A stretch of 43,095 nucleotides of DNA, taken from NCBI GenBank assembly GCA_021806295.1, contig JAJZXS010000028.1, positions 1 to 43,095 of the forward strand. The letters are read 5' to 3'. The translations under genes and the position numbers were made by a program. The notes under the pieces were generated by a model. The model had not been told where the DNA came from. It worked only from the letters and a program-made list of their open reading frames with translations, and did not search any database. The stretch is from Thermoplasmata archaeon. GTDB lineage: Archaea > Thermoplasmatota > Thermoplasmata > Thermoplasmatales > Thermoplasmataceae. How positions within the stretch are numbered: the first letter of the stretch is position 1; every line of letters begins with the position of its first letter. Positions 24,893-33,353 of this stretch are shown piece after piece.

Positions 24893-25998
24893 CTAAATTC
24901 CCAGTATATACCATGAATATGAATAATTTATATTCAATGCTATATATACAAACAGTGCCGGTGAAGCTACGGCTATAATCTTCTGCATGAAGTTGTTGAA
25001 TCCCAGTGAAAATGATGTGCCTCTGTTATTCTCCTCAATAGACAGAACAATATAATAAAGCATTGTAAGCACCGCTACTGTCAATGCCCCTATAATCCAT
25101 ATAATGCCGGTTAAAATGTAAAGATTGCCAATAAGCGGAATGGATATAAACAGCAGAGAAGTAACTACAGCAGTAGATACATAAACAAATGTCTTGTGGC
25201 TTGATATTCCGAAATATCTTCCATACAGGTAACCCCCGAATATCCCCATTATAAAGTATACTGATACTGTGACCCCTGAATCCAGCTGACTCATTATATG
25301 AGTTTTTTCTGAATAATACACGAACATCTGGCCAATAATAGTTTCAGAAAGGGCACCTATGCCAGCCGAAAATCCCAGCATCCATCTGTATTTATTCAAT
25401 ATAATTTTCCAGAAATTGACTGGCAAATCCACCTTATTACCTGTAGTTGTTTTTTCCATGGACAGGAGCATGAAAGGTATTACTGCAAGCGCCAGAGCTC
25501 CGGCAATAAACATAGAAATTCTCCATCCGGTGAAGGAATCCAGTAATATCCAACCAGTAATTCCTATTCCGGACCCTATTCCGAATAGGGCATTGTCATT
25601 CCGGTCCTTCGCGATACCATCTTTCCATCGCCTTCTTTTGACAAAATTGCCAGTGCTGGAGATGAGAACAGCGCGCTTCCTATCCCAACAGACATCCTCG
25701 AAATAAAGATCTGTGCAAAGTTTTCTGATTCGCCTGTGAGGATGGAGAATAATCCGATTATAAACAGTCCAGTTATGGCGATATACCTTGGAGAAACCCT
25801 CGAGGCAAGAATTCCACCTATAAATTGAAATGGCATTAAACCGGCAAAGAAACTGGTGGCAACAAAGCCTATTTCCAGCTCTGATAAATGGAGCTGGCTT
25901 TCTATCATGATAAAAGCGGGAGCTATGGCAAACCAGTTAATGCCATAAATTAATCTTGAGGCGTAAACCGGCAACGTAAAAAGCTCTCCCTTATCCAT
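24893..25998 (-). pseudogene. MFS transporter gene split by a frameshift
   Basis: Two frames together make one 12-TM major facilitator of about 368 residues. The 5' part (25998 to about 25620) runs from MDKGELFTLPVYASRLIYG through TM4 (MSVGIGSALFSSPALAILSKEG). The 3' part, read in another frame from about 25625, continues with RNDNALFGIGSGIGITGW and FTGWRISM, then TM6-12 to the stop at 24893. The in-frame stop at 25576-25578 ends the first part. A one-base indel near 25615-25640 (around an AAAAGAAGG run) would restore it. Either the gene is broken in this organism or the base call is wrong. Flanking regions 24630-24892 and 25999-26256 hold no other recognisable genes. Confidence 0.75.
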
Positions 25999-26256
25999 GC
26001 TTCTTTATGGAATTGCCCTTTATTATATGTTTAGTTACCATTCATATATGAGGATATTCAGGAAAAGGATAAAATTTAATGGAAAATATAGAGCTATCCG
26101 GTAAATATAATGCACATTGCCATACAGGCTATTATATTCTTTTTATAAGTTCAACTTTATTAATATGCCACTTCACCACTGTTGAATTACTGCAATCTAC
26201 ATTTTATATTTGGTACTGTGTATCCTGAATGTATATATTAGTGCTAAAGTGGGGTC

Positions 26257-26646
26257 TTATTGATTTGCCATATTCTGTAATTCATCCAGAAGCTCCTTTT
26301 CCACATGGTCCGACCATGCGATTTCCGGCACATCTACAACTATAAATATCTCAGAAATCAGAATTACTTCTATCGCTGTAACTGCAAGGTCACCAAGGAG
26401 CCTCCCGACTCCAACTTCTACCTTAATCTGCCCTGAATCCTGTGTAAATACGAATGTAAGGGCCCTGTCAGCAGCAATCAATCCCCTTAGAATACCAAAT
26501 TTCTGTGCCTGAAGTATGGCCTTGTCCTGCTGTACGTTACTCTGCACTCTCCATTTGTTATCGGTAAGATAAGTAGAAAAAGCCTTGACAAGTTCATCCA
26601 GACTCTTGGTGGTAGTTATCATTCTTTCTTTTTTGAAAATTTCCAT
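26257..26646 (-). CDS. Hypothetical protein, 129 aa
   Basis: Not recognised. The protein begins MEIFKKERMITTTKSLDELVKAF; an alternative Met is residue 9. The predicted pattern is helix, strand, strand (WRVQSNVQQDKAILQAQ), a central strand pair (ALTFVFTQDSGQIKVEVGVG), a hydrophobic stretch (about 88-105, LAVTAIEVILISEIFIVV), and a final acidic helix (DHVEKELLDELQNMA). This resembles a small alpha/beta lipid- or ligand-binding fold, but no motif supports a name. Coding character is good (normal length, no low complexity). It is divergent from the histidine phosphatase gene, with 159 bp between. Confidence 0.6.
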   Translation of the reverse strand: MEIFKKERMITTTKSLDELVKAFSTYLTDNKWRVQSNVQQDKAILQAQKFGILRGLIAADRALTFVFTQDSGQIKVEVGVGRLLGDLAVTAIEVILISEIFIVVDVPEIAWSDHVEKELLDELQNMANQ

Positions 26647-26805
26647 AGTACATCAATTGTTATGCTGTATTATACTTTTCCCTGTGCATTCCATTCAGGC
26701 AAGTATAATTACATGCTATGGATTCAACTGCAAATTAGGCCTTTATCTCCATAGATATAATGCGAATAATATACATATTTATAAAGGGCAGTTTTATCAC
26801 TATCC

Positions 26806-27405
26806 ATGAAATCATACATATTCATCAGGCATGGAGAAAGTGATATTAACGTTGCAAAACTGCTGTCTGACGATACTGAAAACAATTCTCTTACAGATCA
26901 GGGAAAGCAGCAGGTTGAAAGGACAGCCATGCAATTGAGAGGGCTTAAATTTGATGGCATAGTAAGCAGCCCGATAAAGAGAGCCTATGATACTGCAACT
27001 ATAATATCAAATTACACAGGTTTGAGCATAAAGATAGACGACCGCCTGAGGGAGGTATATCTGGGAAAGGCAAACGGCCACCACATCACTGAATTCCAGG
27101 ATGAACTGTACCCGAATTCCCACATAACCGGTGAGATGAGGGATAATCTGGGAATGGAGCCATGGGACCACCTGTGGAAACGTGTGAAGGGATGCATGGA
27201 TGATAATCGTGGAAAATACATATTCGTATCACATTCTGATCCTATCAGGGCAATAGCCTCGTACTATCTGGGATTTTCCGAGGCTGATAGTTTTGGCATG
27301 GCCATAAAAAATGCATCAATGACAGTAATAGGGAGGGAGCCACCACGGGTCCTGTGCCTGGGTGCAATAAATCTTGACGATAAAATAAGGTCTATATTCT
27401 CCTGA
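26806..27405 (+). CDS. Histidine phosphatase superfamily protein (phosphoglycerate mutase-like)
   Basis: A 199-residue phosphohydrolase. The catalytic motif IRHGES contains Arg8 and the phospho-acceptor His9. The block FDGIVSSPIKRAYDTA supplies the second Arg, LREVYLGKANG carries the proton-donor Glu, and the second His lies in FVSHSDPIRAI. Substrates in this superfamily vary (phosphoglycerate, sugar phosphates, alpha-ribazole phosphate, broad acid phosphatase) and cannot be told from sequence. A TATA-like ATATTTATAAAG precedes the ATG by about 25 nt. Confidence 0.87.
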   Translation: MKSYIFIRHGESDINVAKLLSDDTENNSLTDQGKQQVERTAMQLRGLKFDGIVSSPIKRAYDTATIISNYTGLSIKIDDRLREVYLGKANGHHITEFQDELYPNSHITGEMRDNLGMEPWDHLWKRVKGCMDDNRGKYIFVSHSDPIRAIASYYLGFSEADSFGMAIKNASMTVIGREPPRVLCLGAINLDDKIRSIFS

Positions 27406-27425
27406 CCATCATTTATTATACAACA

Positions 27426-28658
27426 TTATTTTGCAGCTGTCCGCCTTGATGACTTCTTTGTTGCCTGAATGTTCATTCTCTTCAGAAATGATCCATTTAT
27501 GGCAAAATACAGTATGCCCACCACAAAGCTGCCCAGTGCAATTATGAGCCAGAATATAGCCGTCTGATTTTCATAGTAGGATAACATATAGAGTCCGACT
27601 ATGGACCCGGAGAATGAGCCGGCACTAATGAAGAGGTTGTAAATCCCTATATATGTTCCTTTCATATTTCCCGGGGCTATTGACGTAATTATAGTCTGTG
27701 TTGTGGGTGCAACAAAATCCTCCCCAATGGTCATGATACCCATAGAAATCAGGAAATATAATATGTCCTTTGAAAACATCAATACTATAAAACCGAGGAA
27801 GTAGAAAATCATCCCGAATGACCTGAACAGGACGGGATTTGAGGATTTATTCATTACCTTGAATATGGGATACTGCAGCAGCACAACAAGTATTCCATTG
27901 AGAGAGTATATATATGCTAAATAGAGTATTGGAAGCCCCTCAAAATCAAATGCGTATAATGTCAGTGATGCACCTCTCTGCCTCAGCATGAACGCCATCA
28001 GTATGCCTATAATTATGAATACTATGAAGAACCTGTCTTTATAGGCAAGTTTTATATCTGATTTTGTAAGGTAAAGTGCCTTAGATGGAAAGTATGTTTC
28101 CCTTACATTGAAATAAAGTATGCCTATTTCTATGAAAGTGCTGATTCCGGCCAGCAGGAATATGTACTGGAATCCGTAGACAGATAGAATGGCTCCCAGT
28201 ATAGGCCCGATGGCTGCACCAGCATTTGCAAGAACCCTTATAATGGTATACCCTGATAGCCTCTGGCTCAGTGATGTAACATCAGCTATGGAAGCCTGTA
28301 TTGCCGGATACTGCAATGCATTTACTATTATGGTAGAATAAAACAGTAGAATCAGGAGAATTGCTGGCATTCTGTAGAGCACGGTGAAATACATGGCTAT
28401 GTATAGCAATCCTGCCGGTATTGGTATAAGTATCAGGAATACCCGTCTGCCTACCCTGTCAGTGAGTATGCCTGAATAATACTGGACTATGGACATTACC
28501 AGTATTGCAATGCCCAGTACTATTCCTGTTTCCAGGAATGATATATGGTATATGAATACAAAAATCAGTGGGAGAAATATAAATGTGGATACCCTGCCAG
28601 ATGCCCTTATCAGGCGCGTAATTCCTAGGTACCAGACTCTCTTATCTATGCTATCCAT
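27426..28658 (-). CDS. MFS transporter (second gene of a tandem pair)
   Basis: A 410-residue, 12-TM major facilitator. The loop 2-3 motif appears as YSGILTDRVGRRVFLI. The start is the ATG giving MDSIDKRVWYLG, which leaves a 1-nt gap after the upstream MFS stop; the longer frame would overlap that gene. The tail is basic (KKSSRRTAAK). The class resembles drug or metabolite exporters, but no substrate is evident. It is translationally coupled to the preceding MFS gene, which it resembles in length and N-terminal layout (RLIRASGRVSTFIFLPL versus SRATRSSALIFVTLALPL), suggesting an old duplication. Confidence 0.85.
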   Translation of the reverse strand: MDSIDKRVWYLGITRLIRASGRVSTFIFLPLIFVFIYHISFLETGIVLGIAILVMSIVQYYSGILTDRVGRRVFLILIPIPAGLLYIAMYFTVLYRMPAILLILLFYSTIIVNALQYPAIQASIADVTSLSQRLSGYTIIRVLANAGAAIGPILGAILSVYGFQYIFLLAGISTFIEIGILYFNVRETYFPSKALYLTKSDIKLAYKDRFFIVFIIIGILMAFMLRQRGASLTLYAFDFEGLPILYLAYIYSLNGILVVLLQYPIFKVMNKSSNPVLFRSFGMIFYFLGFIVLMFSKDILYFLISMGIMTIGEDFVAPTTQTIITSIAPGNMKGTYIGIYNLFISAGSFSGSIVGLYMLSYYENQTAIFWLIIALGSFVVGILYFAINGSFLKRMNIQATKKSSRRTAAK

Positions 28659-28659
28659 T

Positions 28660-29889
28660 TTACGCCTTTGCTTTTCCAGCCCTATCATACTTATCCGGGC
28701 GCCATGATTTTATCACGGTGTAATAAAGTACCCCGCCAATAGCCTGCAGCGAACCTCCTATTAATAGTGGGAAGGCAAAATTCAAATCCATCAGATACCC
28801 GGATGCACCACTTGTGAGCTGTGAAGCACGTCCTGATACTCCCTGTATGGCAGTTGATGTACCGTAATCCTCCTTGTCAATTCCACGAACATTTATTGCA
28901 CCCCTCATTGGCGACCCAATCCCGGCGATGCCCATCCTTCCCACGTAAATCAGCCCGGCAAGGAAGAACAGGGGTGTAAATGCAATGACAATGAAAAGTG
29001 CTCCCTGCAATACATGGGCTATGGATGCTATTTTCAGGGAATCAAACATACCGTTTATGTATTTCCCGGATACATACGACCCTATTGCTGTCACGGCATA
29101 TCCTACAGTATATACATATCCAATCATGCTTGGGTCAACATGGTATTTAAGTTCAAAGAGCAAAGGAAGTAGTGGCATTGATATCCCGATTGCAGCCGCG
29201 TTGATGCTGTTTGGTAAAATAATTCTCATAAGGAACCAGAAACTCTGTTTTTTCATAACCCTTGTTGTTTTTTTCGGCCTTCTGTATTCCTTGAGCCTGG
29301 ATAATGACACAAGGGATGCAAAGACAAGTATAAATGAAACAAAGAAAAAGGTACGGTAGAACATGATAACCCCTATTATGTTTTCTATGTACACATATAA
29401 GCTCAGGAATATGCCACCAAATATTGAAAATGCGGAGGCCGTCGCCAGTAAAAGGGAAAGCTTGCCCACCCTGTTTTTTTCAGCACCGTAATTATTTGCC
29501 ACAAAAGCTGTCATACCCGGTGAAAAGGCTCCACGCATACCGCCTGCCCCTCCGGTTATTCCCGCTATTACTGCACCGGTTCCAATGAAATATATATTTG
29601 TGGATAATGAAATCAACAGCATGCCAACAACTGGAAATATCTCTCCGAGGAATAGTATTCTGGAATATCCTATTCTGTCGCCAAGCCTTCCCAGAATAAG
29701 TGTAAGGAAGACGTTGAATAATGTTATAGGTATATAAAGAAGCCCTATGAATATGGCAGAAAAATGGAGAAAATGAAGGTAAAGAGGCAATGCCAGTGTA
29801 ACGAATATCAGGGCCGAACTTCTGGTGGCCCTTGAAATAATAAGATATTTAAACGATTTGTTTACTTCTTCAGGAGAATCAGAAAACAT
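28660..29889 (-). CDS. MFS transporter (first gene of a tandem pair)
   Basis: A 409-residue, 12-TM major facilitator beginning MFSDSPEEVNKSFKYLIISR. The loop 2-3 motif is LILGRLGDRIGYSRIL. TM4-5 contain GGAGGMRGAFSPGMTAFVA, a glycine-rich packing segment, and TM10-11 contain MRGAINVRGIDKEDYGTS. The substrate is unknown. The next gene starts 1 nt after its stop, so both transporters are probably made from one message. DedA lies 30 bp upstream on the same strand and could share the transcript. Confidence 0.85.
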   Translation of the reverse strand: MFSDSPEEVNKSFKYLIISRATRSSALIFVTLALPLYLHFLHFSAIFIGLLYIPITLFNVFLTLILGRLGDRIGYSRILFLGEIFPVVGMLLISLSTNIYFIGTGAVIAGITGGAGGMRGAFSPGMTAFVANNYGAEKNRVGKLSLLLATASAFSIFGGIFLSLYVYIENIIGVIMFYRTFFFVSFILVFASLVSLSRLKEYRRPKKTTRVMKKQSFWFLMRIILPNSINAAAIGISMPLLPLLFELKYHVDPSMIGYVYTVGYAVTAIGSYVSGKYINGMFDSLKIASIAHVLQGALFIVIAFTPLFFLAGLIYVGRMGIAGIGSPMRGAINVRGIDKEDYGTSTAIQGVSGRASQLTSGASGYLMDLNFAFPLLIGGSLQAIGGVLYYTVIKSWRPDKYDRAGKAKA

Positions 29890-29919
29890 AATAGGCTATA
29901 TTCTTTATTAGTATATTAT

Positions 29920-30669
29920 TTATTTGTTTAAAGGTATATTGCGTTTTTTTCTGGAGTTCATTACCCTTACAACCAGGTATATTATAACAACAACAAAGGC
30001 GGCTATCCCAACATAGGAGTATTCATCAAAATACTTAAGGAGCAGCTCCCAGTGAGACCCGAAAAGTATGCCCAGATAAATCAGTACAGCATTGTAAATA
30101 AAATCCCCCGTAAGAGTGTAAACGGAAAATTTTTTAAAATCCATTGTCGCTATTCCTGCGGGAATTGAAATAAACGTCCTGAATACGGGCAGGAACCTGG
30201 TTGTAAACACAGAAAGGTCTCCATATTTGCTGAACCATGCCTTTGTCCTTTCTATTGTATCGCTCTTCAGGAAGAAGTATTTGCCATAGTGTATTATGAA
30301 AGGGTCTCCACCGTACTTGCCTATGGCATAGGCAATCCAGGCACCTACAAGATCTCCCACAGACCCCGCAAGTAGCAGGATTATTACAGATGGATATGGA
30401 CCGAAAGGATCCATGAGGCCATAAAACGCAAGATAACCTGAAAAGGTCATCACAACCTCGGAGGGGATGGGCAGGAGCATACCCTCAAGTAGCATCAGGA
30501 AAAATACGCCGGCAAAGCCCAGTTTTATTATGAGGACCTCAACGAATTTTATTAAACTAACTGTAAGAGAAGTAATTACGCTCAATTCAATTAACCATAT
30601 GAAATATATATAATTAATACTTGCGGTCGATGGGAAAAATTCTTTAGCCAATTTATTATAATTACCCAT
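29920..30669 (-). CDS. DedA family membrane protein
   Basis: A protein of up to 249 residues with the DedA/SNARE-associated core: GVFFLMLLEGMLLPIPSEVV, then GSVGDLVGAWIAYAIGKYGG, then FTTRFLPVFRTFISIPAGIATM, containing the key Arg and Gly/Pro residues. Family knowledge: DedA proteins move undecaprenyl phosphate or phospholipids across the membrane and need the proton gradient. The first ATG overlaps the start of the divergent dehydrogenase gene. A TATA box (TATATATA, 30605-30612) lies inside this N-terminus, about 24 nt before an in-frame TTG at 30585. A 221-residue product starting there would fit the usual family length, so the long start is doubtful. Confidence 0.85.
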   Translation of the reverse strand: MGNYNKLAKEFFPSTASINYIYFIWLIELSVITSLTVSLIKFVEVLIIKLGFAGVFFLMLLEGMLLPIPSEVVMTFSGYLAFYGLMDPFGPYPSVIILLLAGSVGDLVGAWIAYAIGKYGGDPFIIHYGKYFFLKSDTIERTKAWFSKYGDLSVFTTRFLPVFRTFISIPAGIATMDFKKFSVYTLTGDFIYNAVLIYLGILFGSHWELLLKYFDEYSYVGIAAFVVVIIYLVVRVMNSRKKRNIPLNK

Positions 30670-31603
30670 GATGAAAATTATTGTTACCAGGCAGCTTCCC
30701 GGGAATTACCTTGATGGCCATGAGAATTTTGATATACGTATTTTCCCTGGGAATGGGGATATACGGCAGTGGATCCTTTCCAATATAGTGGACGCAGACG
30801 GCATTATAGTGACGCTTAATGAGAGAATAGACCGGGAAATAATAGACCGTGCTTCCAGATTAAGGGTGATCAGCACCTACAGTGTAGGATATGACCATAT
30901 AGATGTTGAATACGCGAAATCCAGGGGCATTACTGTGACATACACCCCAGAAGTGCTCACCGAGGCGACCGCTGACCTGATCTTCGGCATTATGCTGGCA
31001 GCTGCCAGAAACATTGTTGCAGGGGACAGCCTGATACGGCATGATGGCTGGAAATCTGGATGGAAACCAGGTTTCATGCTGGGCTCGGAAGTACACGGGA
31101 AAACACTGGGGATAATAGGCATGGGTCGCATAGGAAATGCCGTGCTGAAAAGATCCAGAGGATTTGATATGAAACCCATCTATTACAGCAGGTCCATACA
31201 CAACGTAGATGCAGAATATGTTGATCTCGATTACCTGCTTTCTGAATCAGATTTTGTGGTAATAGCCCTTGATCTCAACAGTGAAACCTTTCATTTTATG
31301 AACTATGAAAGAATATCAAAGATGAAGAAATCAGCATTTCTGATAAACGGCACAAGGGGAAAAGTGTTAAATGAGGCTGACCTTGTAAGGGCACTGGAGA
31401 ACCACATTATAAGAGGGGCGGCACTGGATGTATTCGAGAATGAACCGGTTGACAGCAGGAATCCCCTCGCATCAATGGAAAATGTTGTTATGACTCCGCA
31501 TCTGGGCAGTGCAACATATGAAACCAGGGACAGGATGGCAGAAACAGCTGTGACCAATCTTTTCAATGTGCTGAATGGAAAAAGGCCCCTGTATAAATTA
31601 TAA
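30668..31603 (+). CDS. D-isomer-specific 2-hydroxyacid dehydrogenase (glyoxylate/hydroxypyruvate reductase-like)
   Basis: A 311-residue NAD(P)-dependent dehydrogenase. The substrate domain has ISTYSVGYDHIDVEYAKSRG. The nucleotide fold has GKTLGIIGMGRIGNAVLKR. Catalytic residues lie in INGTRGKVLNE (Arg), LDVFENEPV (Glu) and MTPHLGSATYETRDRM (His). The last segment and the C-terminal NLFNVLNGKRPLY are typical of glyoxylate reductases; there is no ACT domain, so 3-phosphoglycerate dehydrogenase is less likely. Two adjacent ATGs (30668, 30671) are possible. queC follows 22 bp downstream. Confidence 0.88.
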   Translation: MMKIIVTRQLPGNYLDGHENFDIRIFPGNGDIRQWILSNIVDADGIIVTLNERIDREIIDRASRLRVISTYSVGYDHIDVEYAKSRGITVTYTPEVLTEATADLIFGIMLAAARNIVAGDSLIRHDGWKSGWKPGFMLGSEVHGKTLGIIGMGRIGNAVLKRSRGFDMKPIYYSRSIHNVDAEYVDLDYLLSESDFVVIALDLNSETFHFMNYERISKMKKSAFLINGTRGKVLNEADLVRALENHIIRGAALDVFENEPVDSRNPLASMENVVMTPHLGSATYETRDRMAETAVTNLFNVLNGKRPLYKL

Positions 31604-31625
31604 TAGTTTATAAACATAGGGAAGC

Positions 31626-32345
31626 ATGGATGGCAAAAGGGCAGTAGTTTTGATATCAGGGGGGCTTGATTCCCCCACGGTTCTTGCGTATGCACTGGAT
31701 CATGGCTACAAGGTTTTTCCATTGAGCTTTGATTATAGCCAGAGGCATGCCAGGGAGGTTCAAAGTTCTGAAAAAATATGCAGCTATTACGGCCTTGAAC
31801 TCAAGAAGATTACAATAAATCTCAGGCAGATCGGTGGTTCGGCGCTCACAGACGATATTGAAGTCCCGGAACGGGGCATCGATTCAATAGATGGAAGTGT
31901 GCCTGTTACATATGTGCCTGCGAGGAATACAATATTCATTTCACTTGCAGCGGCCTACGGTGAGGTAATAAAGGCGGGCACAATATTCATAGGTGCCAAT
32001 GCCATAGATTACTCAGGCTATCCGGATTGCAGGCCAGAGTTTTACAATGCCATGGAAAAGACACTGAACCTGGGAACGGAATACGGCATTGAAAGCGGGT
32101 TTAAGATCAACGTTCCCTTGCAGTACCTGACAAAGGCAGATATAGTAAAACTGGGGAGAAAACTGGGAGTGCCATATAGGCTTACCTGGTCATGCTATAA
32201 TGGAAGGGAGAAAGCCTGTGGCAGATGTGATTCATGCATTCTGAGGCTAAAGGGATTCATGGAGGCAGGAGATTTTGATGACATAGAATATGAGGAGTAC
32301 CCGGATTTTTATTTCCAGTACCTGAAATCCCATGGCAAACTTTGA
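31626..32345 (+). CDS. queC: 7-cyano-7-deazaguanine synthase
   Basis: A 239-residue PP-loop ATPase converting 7-carboxy-7-deazaguanine to preQ0, the precursor of archaeosine in archaeal tRNA. The PP-loop is VVLISGGLDSPT (SGGLDS 11-16), followed by FDYSQRHAREV. The zinc site is formed by C190, C198, C201 and C204 (TWSCYNGREKACGRCDSC). VPARNTIFISLAAAYGE and GANAIDYSGYPDCRPEF are further family blocks. Length and motifs are canonical. queD, queE and the archaeosine transglycosylase are not in the window. Confidence 0.96.
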   Translation: MDGKRAVVLISGGLDSPTVLAYALDHGYKVFPLSFDYSQRHAREVQSSEKICSYYGLELKKITINLRQIGGSALTDDIEVPERGIDSIDGSVPVTYVPARNTIFISLAAAYGEVIKAGTIFIGANAIDYSGYPDCRPEFYNAMEKTLNLGTEYGIESGFKINVPLQYLTKADIVKLGRKLGVPYRLTWSCYNGREKACGRCDSCILRLKGFMEAGDFDDIEYEEYPDFYFQYLKSHGKL

Positions 32346-32384
32346 ATTGAAAATATTTAATTAGCCTGAAATAATGATTATGCT

Positions 32385-33353
32385 ATGTTCCCTGTTGAAA
32401 GATTAAGAAGATACAGATTAAACGGCAATATCAGAAATATGTTCCGAGAGACCAGCATAAATCCTGATAAACTCATAATGCCTGTCTTTGTTGATGAAAC
32501 CGAGAAAAGCAAAACGGCAATCAAATCCATGCCGGGCATTTACCGGTATTCGCTTCCTGAATATGAAAAATATATAATGCATCTTGAAGAAATTGGCGTA
32601 AAAAACATTATAATTTTTGGCATACCCGCCAAAAAAGACTCATGTGGCACATCATCATACGATAGGAACGGCATAGTCCAGAGGGCAATATCATCTGCAA
32701 AGAAAAATACCTCACTGAATACCATTGCAGACCTCTGCCTCTGCGAGTATACGGATACAGGGCACTGCGGCGTAATAGAAAACGGCTATGTAAATAACGA
32801 TAAAACCCTTGAAATTTATGGCAGGGAAGCTGTAAGCTATGCTGAGGCCGGGGTTGATATGGTTGCACCCTCGGGAATGATGGATGGCCAGGTAGGCGCC
32901 ATAAGGGATGCACTGGACAAGGATGGCTTCATAAATACACTGATTATGGCATACAGCTCTAAATTTGCATCCAATCTGTACGGGCCATTCAGGGACGCGG
33001 CCGATTCAACTCCGCAATTCGGGGACAGGAAGAGCTACCAGATGGATTACCATAATGGAAATGAGGCCATGAGGGAAATAGACCTGGATATACAGGAGGG
33101 CGCAGATGTTATAATGGTAAAACCGGCATTATTCTATCTTGATATGATTTACCGGGCAAAGGAATACTATAATATGCCACTTGCAACATACATGGTAAGC
33201 GGGGAATACAGCATGATCAAGAATGCAATATCCTCCGGCCTTCTTTCTCCGGATACAGCCATGGAGGCACTGACATCACTGTTCAGGGCAGGCTCTGACT
33301 TAGTGATAACCTATTTTGCGGAGGATTATATAGCAAATCATGGTAGGCTGTGA
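32385..33353 (+). CDS. hemB: Porphobilinogen synthase (delta-aminolevulinate dehydratase)
   Basis: A 322-residue enzyme condensing two 5-aminolevulinate molecules to porphobilinogen for tetrapyrroles (here heme, e.g. for the P450 and oxidases). It is the zinc type, with C118, C120 and C128 in DLCLCEYTDTGHCG. The two active-site lysines are K193 (AYSSKFASNLYGPFRDA) and K246 (VIMVKPALFYLD). The segment VAPSGMMDGQVGAIR is invariant in the family. Its 3' end is antisense to the last 24 codons of the downstream membrane glycosyltransferase gene (71-bp overlap). No other hem genes are in the window. Confidence 0.96.
   Translation: MFPVERLRRYRLNGNIRNMFRETSINPDKLIMPVFVDETEKSKTAIKSMPGIYRYSLPEYEKYIMHLEEIGVKNIIIFGIPAKKDSCGTSSYDRNGIVQRAISSAKKNTSLNTIADLCLCEYTDTGHCGVIENGYVNNDKTLEIYGREAVSYAEAGVDMVAPSGMMDGQVGAIRDALDKDGFINTLIMAYSSKFASNLYGPFRDAADSTPQFGDRKSYQMDYHNGNEAMREIDLDIQEGADVIMVKPALFYLDMIYRAKEYYNMPLATYMVSGEYSMIKNAISSGLLSPDTAMEALTSLFRAGSDLVITYFAEDYIANHGRL

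Noticed and set aside
24815-24916. Short frame starting MYLYFILRVDMETF
   Set aside because: It is 33 codons long, has no clear TATA box at leaderless spacing, and has no family pattern; it is probably random in AT-rich DNA next to the MFS pseudogene.
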